From: Aestuariispira insulae
Lineage (GTDB): Bacteria; Pseudomonadota; Alphaproteobacteria; UBA8366; Aestuariispiraceae
NCBI RefSeq assembly: GCF_003385955.1
Contig: NZ_QRDW01000001.1
Span: 997,854-1,061,853, forward strand
DNA: 64,000 nt
Direction of reading: 5' to 3'
Part shown: piece after piece, positions 38,948-46,437 of the stretch
Numbering within the stretch: position 1 is the stretch's first letter
Layout of the letters: each line of letters starts with the position of its first letter
Position numbers and translations under genes: made by a program
The notes under the pieces: model-generated
What the model was told of the DNA's origin: nothing
What the model saw: only the letters and a program-made list of their open reading frames with translations
Database searches by the model: none

Positions 38948-39844
38948 ATGGATATCCTGAATGGCATGGCTGTTTTTGCCGCCGTCGTGGAGGCGGGCAG
39001 CTTCACCGCCGCCGCCCAGAATCTTGGCCAGTCCAAATCCTCGATCAGCAAGCAGATCACCAAACTGGAGGACCGGCTGGGCGCGAGGCTGCTGAACCGG
39101 ACCACCCGCAAGCTGAAACTGACCGATGTGGGCCAGGATTATTACGAGCGTTGCCGTCGGATCGTCGAAGAAGCGGAGGAAGCGGAGCTGGCGGTCACCA
39201 CCATGCAGGACAGTCCGCGCGGGCTTCTCAAGATCAGCACCTCTCACAGTTTCGGGAGCCGTCATATCGCCCCGCTCTTGCCTGAATTCATGAAGAAATA
39301 TGGCGATATTTCACTGGAAATTCACTTGTCCGGGCAAATGGTTGATTTGGTGGAGCAAGGGTTCGATCTGGCGATCCGGGTCGGCAACCTGCGTGATTCC
39401 AGCCTGATTGCACGCAAACTGGCCGATGTGCATTTTGCCGTCGCCGCCAGTCCGGAATATTGGGACCGGCATGGCCGACCGGAACATCCCCGGGAACTGA
39501 GCCAGCATAACTGTTTCACCTATGCCTATGCCCCCTCACCCAGAAGCTGGCAGTTTCAGGATAAAAACGGCCGGGATCTTTGGGTGCCGGTCCAGGGCAA
39601 CCTGCATGGCAACAGCGGTGATTTCGCCCTGAAGGCGGCCCTGGACGGGCTTGGGGTTGCGGCCCTACCCACCTTCTTTGCGCCCGACGCTTATGAAGAT
39701 GGCCGGCTGGAAACGGTGCTGGATGACTTTAACCGCCCGCCATCAGGGGTTTATGCGGTCTATCCCCATTCCCGGCATCTCTCCACCAAGGTTCGGGTCT
39801 TTGTGGATTTCCTGGTAGAGCGGTTGAAACATGCCAGCTTTTAG
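38948..39844 (+). CDS. LysR-family transcriptional regulator
   Basis: A 298-residue regulator. The winged helix-turn-helix occupies about residues 1-60 (AVVEAGSFTAAAQNLGQSK, then LLNRTTRKLKLTDVG), followed by the periplasmic-binding-like effector domain. Divergent from azoR with a dyad between them, so azoR is the likely target. The inducer is probably a quinone-like or azo compound, by analogy with related regulators. Confidence 0.93.
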   Translation: MDILNGMAVFAAVVEAGSFTAAAQNLGQSKSSISKQITKLEDRLGARLLNRTTRKLKLTDVGQDYYERCRRIVEEAEEAELAVTTMQDSPRGLLKISTSHSFGSRHIAPLLPEFMKKYGDISLEIHLSGQMVDLVEQGFDLAIRVGNLRDSSLIARKLADVHFAVAASPEYWDRHGRPEHPRELSQHNCFTYAYAPSPRSWQFQDKNGRDLWVPVQGNLHGNSGDFALKAALDGLGVAALPTFFAPDAYEDGRLETVLDDFNRPPSGVYAVYPHSRHLSTKVRVFVDFLVERLKHASF

Positions 39845-39935
39845 CCGCCTGTTTTCACAATGGCACAAGATCTTTTCCTGAAAGACACTTCCGCAATCCT
39901 GATCATGCGGTTAATCTCTTTCTTCTGATATATTG

Positions 39936-40919
39936 ATGGGCCCGTCCGATCCTGGACGCAATCCCAGAAAATTCGAAAGCCGGAACATGACAGGAATGAC
40001 CAGCCAGGCGGTGCAAGACCCGCGGGATACCTTGCGTGGCATGGCCCATATGATGGCCAGCATGCTGACCTTTGCCGTGATGGATGCCCTGATCAAGCAT
40101 CTGGGGCATGATTACCCGGTCACCCAGATTGTTTTCTTTCGCTGCCTGGCCGCCATGATCCCGGTCGGTATTCTGCTCTATCGGGCGGGTGGCCTGAAAA
40201 TCCTGAAAACCGAGCAGCCGGGCCTGCATCTGCTGCGCGCGCTTTTTGGCATGACGGCCATGTATTGTGTGTTCACCTCCTTCACCCTGATGCCGCTGGC
40301 CGATGCGATCGCGATTAATTTCTCCGCGCCGCTTTTCATGACCCTGCTCTCCATCCCGTTACTGGGCGAAAAAGTTGGGCTGCACCGGCTTGGCGCGGTC
40401 CTGGCTGGCTTTGCCGGTGTGGTGATCATCATGGCCCCCGGTGCAGAGGTGATCGGCGATGGCACCTGGATCGCCCTGACAGGTGCCTTTTTCATCGCCC
40501 TTGCCATGATCACCGTACGCAAGCTTTCGCGCAAAGATCATGTGGTCGCCATCACCACCTATTTCACCTTGGCGGGGATAATTGTCGGGGCCATCGGCGT
40601 TGGCATCCAGGGCTGGCGCACCCCGCCGCTGGAGGATTTCATCCTGCTGATGATGGTCGGGATCCTGGGCGGCATTGCGCAATTTTCCATGACCAGCGCC
40701 TTCCGTCTGGCCGAATTGAGCGTGGTCGCCCCCTTTGAATACACCCAGATCCTCTGGGGAGCGATCATCGCCTATCTCTTCTGGCAGGAAGCCCCCGATA
40801 CCAGGCTTTATGCCGGCGCGGTATTCATCGCCGCCAGCGGCCTTTACATCATGCATCGTGAAACCCGCAACTACGCGCCGGGCCAGCGCCGCAAATGGCC
40901 GCGCCTCTGGCCAAAATAA
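39936..40919 (+). CDS. EamA/DMT-family transporter
   Basis: Ten-helix membrane protein of about 327 residues in the drug/metabolite transporter superfamily, with two EamA repeats. Family features include the early HMMASMLTFAVMDALIKH and the end-of-repeat MPLADAIAINFSAPLF, and VVAPFEYTQILWGAIIAYL in the second half. The substrate cannot be predicted; relatives export amino acids or metabolites. The start is uncertain: ATG 39936 or 39987, neither with a strong ribosome-binding site. Confidence 0.85.
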   Translation: MGPSDPGRNPRKFESRNMTGMTSQAVQDPRDTLRGMAHMMASMLTFAVMDALIKHLGHDYPVTQIVFFRCLAAMIPVGILLYRAGGLKILKTEQPGLHLLRALFGMTAMYCVFTSFTLMPLADAIAINFSAPLFMTLLSIPLLGEKVGLHRLGAVLAGFAGVVIIMAPGAEVIGDGTWIALTGAFFIALAMITVRKLSRKDHVVAITTYFTLAGIIVGAIGVGIQGWRTPPLEDFILLMMVGILGGIAQFSMTSAFRLAELSVVAPFEYTQILWGAIIAYLFWQEAPDTRLYAGAVFIAASGLYIMHRETRNYAPGQRRKWPRLWPK

Positions 40920-40984
40920 ATCCCACACAGATTTGTGCATGACCGTGATTGGTGGATCGCCCCGGCCTGGTCCATAAATCGGCC

Positions 40985-41500
40985 ATGAAAAAGCTCACCT
41001 TCCTATTGGCTATTCTTCTACTTCCACTGCATCCCGCGCAGGCGGGCCCCACGCTGGATGCGGACGGCTACAGCTACCTGCAAAACCTCAGCCCCATTGG
41101 GGACAGTGACATTCGGCCCTTGTCCGGCAAACCGCTGGTGGTGGCTTTTTTTGCCAGCTGGTGCCCACCCTGCACAGCCGAATTTCGGGAACTGAACCGA
41201 TTGCAGGCTAAACGGGGCCCGCAGGAGGTGAACATCCTGGCGATAAATCTGTTTGAGGATTTTTTCCCCGACCCTGCGGGCAAACGCCTCGCGCGTTTCC
41301 TGGCCCGTACCAAGCCACAATTCCCGCTGTTTTCATCATCGGGAAAACCTGGCCTGACAGCGCTCTTCGGGAAAATAGAGCGCATTCCCTCCGTTCTTAT
41401 TTTCGATCAAACCGGCAAGAATGTTTATCGCTTTATCCATGAGGAAGGCGCTGCCAAACAACATTCCAACATGGAAGAAATGTTGAACAATCTCCGATGA
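40985..41500 (+). CDS. TlpA/ResA-like periplasmic thioredoxin
   Basis: Exported thiol-disulfide protein of about 171 residues. A signal peptide (MKKLTFLLAILLLPLHPAQA) precedes the thioredoxin fold, whose active site is FFASWCPPCTAEF. RIPSVLIFDQTG includes the cis-proline turn. Probably reduces or oxidises periplasmic cysteines, for example in cytochrome maturation. Start 40985 is chosen because the signal peptide begins there. Stands alone between the exporter and the dehydratase genes. Confidence 0.88.
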   Translation: MKKLTFLLAILLLPLHPAQAGPTLDADGYSYLQNLSPIGDSDIRPLSGKPLVVAFFASWCPPCTAEFRELNRLQAKRGPQEVNILAINLFEDFFPDPAGKRLARFLARTKPQFPLFSSSGKPGLTALFGKIERIPSVLIFDQTGKNVYRFIHEEGAAKQHSNMEEMLNNLR

Positions 41501-41569
41501 CACGCTTGCCAATTCGCTGGGCCTTTATATCCTCGCAGTCCACATCATTTCTTTCCACAGGTATCAGAC

Positions 41570-42565
41570 ATGACAGACAGGCAGGGCCCCTCCATCCAGG
41601 CGATCCGGGACGCCGCAGAGCAATTGCGCGGTCGTATTATTGAAACCCCGGTCACTATGCTGGCCTCTGATCGCATCAAACCTTATCTGCCGGAAAGTGC
41701 CGAGGTATCGATTAAGTTGGAACTTTTCCAGCATGCCGGCTCCTTCAAAGCCCGTGGCGCGCTCTTGAATGTCTCCGCCCTTACAGATGAGGAACGCAAA
41801 CGCGGTGTGACCACCGTCAGCGCCGGCAATCATGCGCTCGCACTGTCCTGGGCCGCAGCCCAGGAAAAGGTGCATGCCAAAGTCGTCATGCCCGAAGCCA
41901 GTGATCCCGTCCGGGTGGAGGGCTGCCGTAAAATGGGGGCGGAGGTTATCTTGACCCGTGATGTCCATGCCGCCTTTGCCGAGATGGAACGGATTCGCGA
42001 TGATGAGGGCCGAACCGTCGTCCATCCGTTCGAGGGCCCGCGAACAACCCTTGGCACTGCGACCTGTGGCCTGGAATTCGCAACCGCTGTCCCGGATCTG
42101 GATGCAGTCATCATTCCGGTCGGCGGCGGCGGATTGATTTCCGGCATGGCCTGTGCCTTCCGCCAAATGAACCCGAATATCGAGATTATCGGCGTGGAAC
42201 CGTTTGGTGCCGACAGCATGTATCGCAGTTTCGAGACCGGCCAGCCGGAAAAGCTGGAAAAGGTCCATACCATCGCTGACAGCCTGGGCTCTCCTCTTGC
42301 CATGCCCTACAGCTTTGCCGTAACCAAAGACAATGTGGACCGGATCATCCGGGTCGAGGATGACAGCCTGAGAAAATACATGGCACTGTTGTTTGATGCG
42401 CTGAAAATTGCCGTGGAACCGGCAGGCGCTGCCTCCACTGCCGCCCTAGGCACTGTCCTTCGGGAAGAAATGCGGGGCAGGAAGGTCGGTGTGATCGCCT
42501 GCGGCTCCAACATCAGTGAAGAAAAATTCGGGAAACTCGCCGGTGAAGGCCGCGCCCTCTTCTAG
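41570..42565 (+). CDS. Threonine/serine dehydratase, catabolic-type (no ACT domain)
   Basis: PLP enzyme of 331 residues, fold type II. The Schiff-base lysine is Lys60 in LFQHAGSFKARGA; the PLP phosphate loop is PVGGGGLISGMA. No C-terminal regulatory ACT domain, so it is of the TdcB/serine-racemase-like short type. It deaminates threonine to 2-oxobutyrate, which would feed ilvI, though the two loci are far apart here. The gene symbol is left open because ilvA, tdcB and eutB-like members cannot be separated by eye. Overlaps the convergent GNAT gene by 4 bp. Confidence 0.88.
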   Translation: MTDRQGPSIQAIRDAAEQLRGRIIETPVTMLASDRIKPYLPESAEVSIKLELFQHAGSFKARGALLNVSALTDEERKRGVTTVSAGNHALALSWAAAQEKVHAKVVMPEASDPVRVEGCRKMGAEVILTRDVHAAFAEMERIRDDEGRTVVHPFEGPRTTLGTATCGLEFATAVPDLDAVIIPVGGGGLISGMACAFRQMNPNIEIIGVEPFGADSMYRSFETGQPEKLEKVHTIADSLGSPLAMPYSFAVTKDNVDRIIRVEDDSLRKYMALLFDALKIAVEPAGAASTAALGTVLREEMRGRKVGVIACGSNISEEKFGKLAGEGRALF

Positions 42566-43056
42566 AGCGAATATTCCATCCGGATAAAGGTCTCTTCGTC
42601 ATAGCCTTCATGGCAATGGCGGGAGACCTCGCGGAAACCGGCGGATTGGAACAAACGCTGGTTATCGACCAAGGGAATGCGCACATTCAGCGCAACAAAT
42701 TCCCGGCCTTCGACCCTCGCCTGGTCCACCACATGGGCAATCAGGCGTTTCGCAACACCTTTGCCCTGATGAAAGGGGCTGACTGCCAGACGGTATAGAT
42801 AAAGACCGTTGCCATCGGGTTTGAAAAAGACACAGCCGACAATGGTTTCACCCAGGACACAGACTGCAATACCAACCCGACCGAAGGATTTGGACAGGCT
42901 TTCCACCGTTTGTGATTTTGCACTGGTCGGGGGATCGATCCGCCCTTCCAACTGTTCAAACGCCTTTTGATAGACCTCAAAGATCTCAGCCGCCTCCCAG
43001 AGCACAGCCGGTCGTACAATGAATGGATCCGCCAGAGATGCGCTGTGATCAGGCAT
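42562..43056 (-). CDS. GNAT-family acetyltransferase
   Basis: A 164-residue single-domain acetyltransferase. The acetyl-CoA loop is in RLAVSPFHQGKGVAKRLIAHV at about residues 90-110, and the C-terminal LVDNQRLFQSAGF is the usual final segment. Substrate unknown. Convergent with the dehydratase gene; starts 1 bp after the DUF1289 gene ends, so these two are probably one transcript. Confidence 0.88.
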   Translation of the reverse strand: MPDHSASLADPFIVRPAVLWEAAEIFEVYQKAFEQLEGRIDPPTSAKSQTVESLSKSFGRVGIAVCVLGETIVGCVFFKPDGNGLYLYRLAVSPFHQGKGVAKRLIAHVVDQARVEGREFVALNVRIPLVDNQRLFQSAGFREVSRHCHEGYDEETFIRMEYSL

Positions 43057-43057
43057 G

Positions 43058-43285
43058 TCAGCCCCGGCGGCGGCGGCGCGGGCGCAGGTCGCTCTCGCTG
43101 ATGCGGCCCGCGGCCATGCGACGCTTTTTCAGTTCCTGAAGGATCGCCAGCCTCGCCTCATTATCCGATTTGCCCCAGATGCGGATTTCATCCCGGCTGC
43201 GCAAGCAGCCTTTGCACAGCCCGCTTTGTTTATCCAGCGTGCATACCCCAGTGCAAGGGGATGGAATATCCGGCAATGACGACAT
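43058..43285 (-). CDS. DUF1289 cysteine-rich small protein
   Basis: A 75-residue protein with four cysteines in the pattern C-x3-C ... C-x2-C (PCTGVCTLDKQSGLCKGCLRS), as in the DUF1289 family, followed by a helical segment and an Arg-rich tail (RPRRRRRG). The cysteines probably bind zinc or an Fe-S cluster. Function unknown. Upstream partner of the GNAT gene. Confidence 0.88.
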   Translation of the reverse strand: MSSLPDIPSPCTGVCTLDKQSGLCKGCLRSRDEIRIWGKSDNEARLAILQELKKRRMAAGRISESDLRPRRRRRG

Positions 43286-43377
43286 CAGGCAATCGCCCCT
43301 TAGATTTCATTTATCTCCTTCGCAATTAGGTCAGATTGCTCAGGCTTTCAAGCGCCGGATGCGACATATTCTGTCCA

Positions 43378-43410
43378 AACTATTATTTCGATAATTCTAG
43401 TATTATAGTT
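43378..43410. promoter_or_regulatory. Operator-like dyad upstream of the arsR-type gene
   Basis: AACTAT (43378-43383) and ATAGTT (43405-43410) form outer arms of an A/T-rich dyad. Inside lies ATTTCGATAATTCTAG (43385-43400), a 16-bp word repeated exactly at 43812-43827. Its position 34-66 bp before the ArsR start fits an autoregulatory operator. Confidence 0.65.
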
Positions 43411-43443
43411 GACAATTCACTTTTGCGACCTCATATTGCTGGC

Positions 43444-43743
43444 ATGATTGAATTGGACCTCGCCGCAAACCGCCTGGATGCTCTGGGCAATCCAACCCGC
43501 CTCGCGCTGTATCGCTATCTTGTGCGCGCAGGGGGAGATGGTCGCCCCGTGGGCAAGATTCAAGAGGCGCTGGATATCCCGGCAAGCACACTGACCCACC
43601 ATCTGAAACATCTGGAACAGGTCGGGTTGGTGAAGCGGGAAAAACACGGCACCACCCATACCTGCCGTGCAGACTATCATGCGATGGATGCGCTGCTGGT
43701 CTTTTTGACGGAAAACTGCTGTCAGGACGCAAATTGCGGCTGA
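43444..43743 (+). CDS. arsR: ArsR-family repressor with C-terminal Cys-Cys-x4-Cys site
   Basis: A 99-residue metalloregulator. The winged helix-turn-helix covers about residues 5-85 (LDALGNPTRLALYRYLV, ASTLTHHLKHLEQVGLV). Near the C-terminus are Cys92, Cys93 and Cys98 (ENCCQDANCG), resembling the As(III)/Sb(III) site of Acidithiobacillus-type ArsR proteins rather than the classic CxC in the DNA helix. The start is set at ATG 43444, where the domain begins. An ArsP-like permease follows 28 bp later, so this is likely an arsenical-responsive repressor. Organic arsenical sensing is inferred from the partner. Confidence 0.88.
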   Translation: MIELDLAANRLDALGNPTRLALYRYLVRAGGDGRPVGKIQEALDIPASTLTHHLKHLEQVGLVKREKHGTTHTCRADYHAMDALLVFLTENCCQDANCG

Positions 43744-43771
43744 CATAACCCCAGACTGTAAGGATCGGGCC

Positions 43772-44851
43772 ATGAGCACGGAAAGCACCACTGGATCTTG
43801 CTCGGATAGTAATTTCGATAATTCTAGAAATTACAGAATTATGACAAAATTGAAGAAGGTCGATCGGGTCTTGATCGCATTCCTGCTGATCCTGGCCGCG
43901 CTTTTTGTGCTGAGCCCTGATCGGTTGATGCCCAATCTGGCCTTTGTCGGCGGCAATATCCTGGAGATCGCCATTTTCTTGGGCCTCTCAGTACTGTTGG
44001 CTGCCAGCATTAAAGCCAGCGGCGCGGACCGGTTGATCGGCGCCGCCTTCAGGAGCCACGCGGGCAAAGCCGTTCTGGTGGCATCCCTGCTCGGGGCTTT
44101 TTCGCCCTTTTGTTCCTGCGGCGTCATCCCCTTGATCGCGGCCCTGCTGGCGGCTGGCGTGCCGCTGGCGCCGGTAATGGCTTTCTGGCTGGCCTCCCCG
44201 GTGATTGATCCTGAAATGATGATCCTGACCGGCGCGGCATTGGGGACGGAATTTGCTATCGCAAAAACCTTCTCCGCCATAGCGCTAGGGCTTATGGGCG
44301 GCGGCCTGGTCATGCTGATCCAGAAAGCCGGGGGCTTTTCCGATCCTTTGAAAAATCACGCTATTTCCACCTGTGGCGCCGGTGCCATCACTAGGGATGA
44401 AAAACCGGTCTGGCGTTTTTGGCTCCAGGCCGAACGCCGTGTCGCTTTTCTGCGCGAAATACGTTCCAACGGCTGGTTCCTGTTGAAATGGCTGTCGCTC
44501 GCTTTCCTGCTGGAGGCAATCATGCTGGATCACGCCCCCATGGAAGCCATCGGCGAATGGTTGACCACCATCGGTTTCTGGTCGGTGCCGCTGGCGGCCG
44601 TTGTTGGCGTCCCCGCCTATCTCAACGGTTATGCCGCAATTCCACTGGCTGACATGCTGATCACCATGGGCCTGTCGCCCGCGGCCGCCCTTAGTTTCAT
44701 GGTGGCAGGCGGCGTGACCAGCATTCCCGCCGCCATCGCGGTCCAGGCCCTGGCGCGCTGGCCGGTTTTCCTGACCTATTTGGCGGTCTCCCTGCTCGGA
44801 TCCATGGCGGTAGGATTCGCCTATCTTGGCTGGATCACCCAACTTTCCTGA
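43772..44851 (+). CDS. arsP: ArsP-like permease (DUF318), probable organoarsenical exporter
   Basis: Inner-membrane protein of 359 residues with about eight hydrophobic segments. The family mark is FSPFCSCGVIPLIAAL, whose cysteine pair is needed for trivalent methylarsenical export in studied ArsP proteins; the repeat-like GYAAIPLADMLITMGLS lies in the second half. ATG 43772 has AAGGAT upstream and is preferred. ATG 43841, just before the first membrane segment, is an alternative and would leave the second copy of the 16-bp operator word in the leader instead of codons 14-19. Cotranscribed with the ArsR gene. Confidence 0.85.
   Translation: MSTESTTGSCSDSNFDNSRNYRIMTKLKKVDRVLIAFLLILAALFVLSPDRLMPNLAFVGGNILEIAIFLGLSVLLAASIKASGADRLIGAAFRSHAGKAVLVASLLGAFSPFCSCGVIPLIAALLAAGVPLAPVMAFWLASPVIDPEMMILTGAALGTEFAIAKTFSAIALGLMGGGLVMLIQKAGGFSDPLKNHAISTCGAGAITRDEKPVWRFWLQAERRVAFLREIRSNGWFLLKWLSLAFLLEAIMLDHAPMEAIGEWLTTIGFWSVPLAAVVGVPAYLNGYAAIPLADMLITMGLSPAAALSFMVAGGVTSIPAAIAVQALARWPVFLTYLAVSLLGSMAVGFAYLGWITQLS
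43810..43842. promoter_or_regulatory. Second operator-like nested dyad at the permease 5' end
   Basis: TAATTTC (43810-43816) pairs with GAAATTA (43827-43833), and interleaved ATAATTCT (43818-43825) pairs with AGAATTAT (43835-43842). It contains the 16-bp word shared with the arsR upstream dyad. Two overlapping palindromes in coding DNA point to a protein-binding site. Confidence 0.6.
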
Positions 44852-44935
44852 ACATACATTCAAAAACGGGTTTGAAATTCCGGGCGCGCAAAACCATATT
44901 TGCTGGAGAGTTTAACAGATAGCTACCGGACAATA

Positions 44936-45517
44936 ATGGCGCGCCCCAAGGCATTCGATCCCGATCAAGTACTGGACAAGGCAATGGAGATGTTCTGGTC
45001 CAGGGGATATAAAAACACATCCATGCAGGATCTGGTCGATTGCATGTGCATCAACCGGGGCAGTCTCTATGACACGTTCGGTGACAAACATGCGCTCTAT
45101 CTGAAGGCCCTGAATCGCTATATGGAAAAAAACTCGATCCGGATGCTCGCCGCCGATGACGACGGCCATCCGGCACGGGAGGTGATCCGCGGCCTGCTCT
45201 ATCATCTGGCAGAGGAAAAAAACTGCGATTCCGATCAACGGGGCTGTTTCATCACCAACACCATCTGCGAGCTTTGTTCCTGTGATTCCGATGTCGCACA
45301 AACCATGCAACAGGGCCTGGCCCGCATGCAGGGCGCGTTGGAGGAAATTCTGGAAGGTGGCCGACGGTCGGGCGAATTTGCCGCCGATCTGGATTGTCAT
45401 GCGGCCGCCGGCTTCTTCCTCAATACCATTCATGGCATGCAGGTCATGCGCAAGGTCCAGCCCGACCCAGCCATTTTGAAATCCATTGCCGATCAGGCGG
45501 TCGGGATCTTGCGCTAA
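44936..45517 (+). CDS. TetR/AcrR-family transcriptional regulator
   Basis: A 193-residue repressor. The N-terminal helix-turn-helix is at about residues 10-55 (VLDKAMEMFWSRGYKNTSM, then INRGSLYDTFGDKHALY). The C-terminal ligand domain has several cysteines (ICELCSCDSD) around residues 110-120, which might be redox or metal responsive. No divergent target is adjacent; it follows the permease by 84 bp. Start 44936 is where the conserved domain begins. Confidence 0.88.
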   Translation: MARPKAFDPDQVLDKAMEMFWSRGYKNTSMQDLVDCMCINRGSLYDTFGDKHALYLKALNRYMEKNSIRMLAADDDGHPAREVIRGLLYHLAEEKNCDSDQRGCFITNTICELCSCDSDVAQTMQQGLARMQGALEEILEGGRRSGEFAADLDCHAAAGFFLNTIHGMQVMRKVQPDPAILKSIADQAVGILR

Positions 45518-45541
45518 TTCTCAAAACACGCTTTCATTAAG

Positions 45542-45573
45542 TTAACCGATATGTTATTTAATTAATAGGTTAA
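45542..45573. promoter_or_regulatory. Dyad upstream of the ArsR/SRPBCC pair
   Basis: TTAACC and GGTTAA flank 20 bp of A/T-rich DNA, 19 bp before the ArsR-type start. It could be the operator of that regulator. The A/T-rich centre also resembles promoter DNA. Confidence 0.4.
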
Positions 45574-45591
45574 TTTTATGTTAGAGATATC

Positions 45592-45918
45592 ATGGACCCA
45601 TTAAGCGCGACATTTTCCGCCCTGGCCGACCCGACCCGGCGTGCCATTCTGGCCCGCCTGGCGGAAGGCAGCGCCACCGTCAATGAGCTGGCCGAACCGT
45701 TTGACATTTCCCTGCCTGCTGTTTCACGGCATTTGAAAGTTCTGGAAAGCGCCAACCTGATACGGCGTGAAGTGGAAAAACAGAAACGCCGCTGCTTCCT
45801 GCAGCCGCAAGCCCTCAAGACCGCCTCTGACTGGGTTGATCTCTATAGCCGCATGTGGACCGAAAGCCTGGATGGGCTGGAAAAATACCTGGATGATTTG
45901 AAACAAGCCAAGGATTGA
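45592..45918 (+). CDS. ArsR-family regulator (SdpR-like, no metal site)
   Basis: A 108-residue winged-helix protein: FSALADPTRRAILARLAEGS and LPAVSRHLKVLESANLI are the recognition segments. It lacks a metal-binding cysteine cluster, which fits the non-metal ArsR group commonly paired with an SRPBCC/AHSA1 protein. That partner follows 4 bp downstream. Confidence 0.9.
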   Translation: MDPLSATFSALADPTRRAILARLAEGSATVNELAEPFDISLPAVSRHLKVLESANLIRREVEKQKRRCFLQPQALKTASDWVDLYSRMWTESLDGLEKYLDDLKQAKD

Positions 45919-45922
45919 TGCC

Positions 45923-46384
45923 ATGAGTGATGCCGCCCTTGAAACAGACCAGGCGCCGCTGAGCCTGACCATAGAACGCAATTTCAAACATCCGGTTGAA
46001 GCTGTTTTCCGCGCCTGGACAGAAACCGATGCGCTTCGCCAATGGATGGGCCCGACCGGGTACAGCTGCGAGGATGCCGAGATGGAAGCCAGGGCCGGTG
46101 GTCGTTACGCCTTCCCGATCAAGGATCCCGAAGGCTCCATCCATACCGCCCAGGGCGAGGTGCTGGCCATTGTCCCGAACGAATTGCTGCATATCAGCTG
46201 GTCCTGGAAACAGGATGATGGATCACAAGGCCAACAGATGGATGTGCGGCTGGAATTTCATCCGACCCCGAATGGCACAAGGCTTGTCCTCACCCACAGC
46301 AACTTCATTGATGAAGCCGCACGGGACAATCATATGGGCGGCTGGTCCGGTTGCCTGGCCTCGCTGGAGGAATTCCTCGGCTGA
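45923..46384 (+). CDS. SRPBCC/AHSA1-domain protein
   Basis: A 153-residue protein of the START-like hydrophobic-ligand fold: IERNFKHPVEAVFRAWTETD at the first strand and helix, and NHMGGWSGCLASLEEFL at the C-terminal helix. Partner of the ArsR-type regulator immediately upstream; in such pairs the ligand and role are generally unknown. Ends at a strong shared terminator. Confidence 0.88.
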   Translation: MSDAALETDQAPLSLTIERNFKHPVEAVFRAWTETDALRQWMGPTGYSCEDAEMEARAGGRYAFPIKDPEGSIHTAQGEVLAIVPNELLHISWSWKQDDGSQGQQMDVRLEFHPTPNGTRLVLTHSNFIDEAARDNHMGGWSGCLASLEEFLG

Positions 46385-46404
46385 GCCTTTTCCCAATGGC
46401 AATG

Positions 46405-46432
46405 AAAAGCCCCGGCGTCCGCCGGGGCTTTT
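46405..46432. terminator. Bidirectional intrinsic terminator
   Basis: A perfect 12-bp stem AAAAGCCCCGGC/GCCGGGGCTTTT with a 4-base loop lies between convergent genes (SRPBCC on plus, Rieske protein on minus) and can serve both. Confidence 0.9.
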
Positions 46433-46437
46433 CTGCT

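Noticed and set aside
43336-43443. N-terminal extension of the ArsR-type gene
   Set aside because: The frame is open upstream but runs through the palindromic operator region and lacks domain content; ATG 43444 fits the family start.
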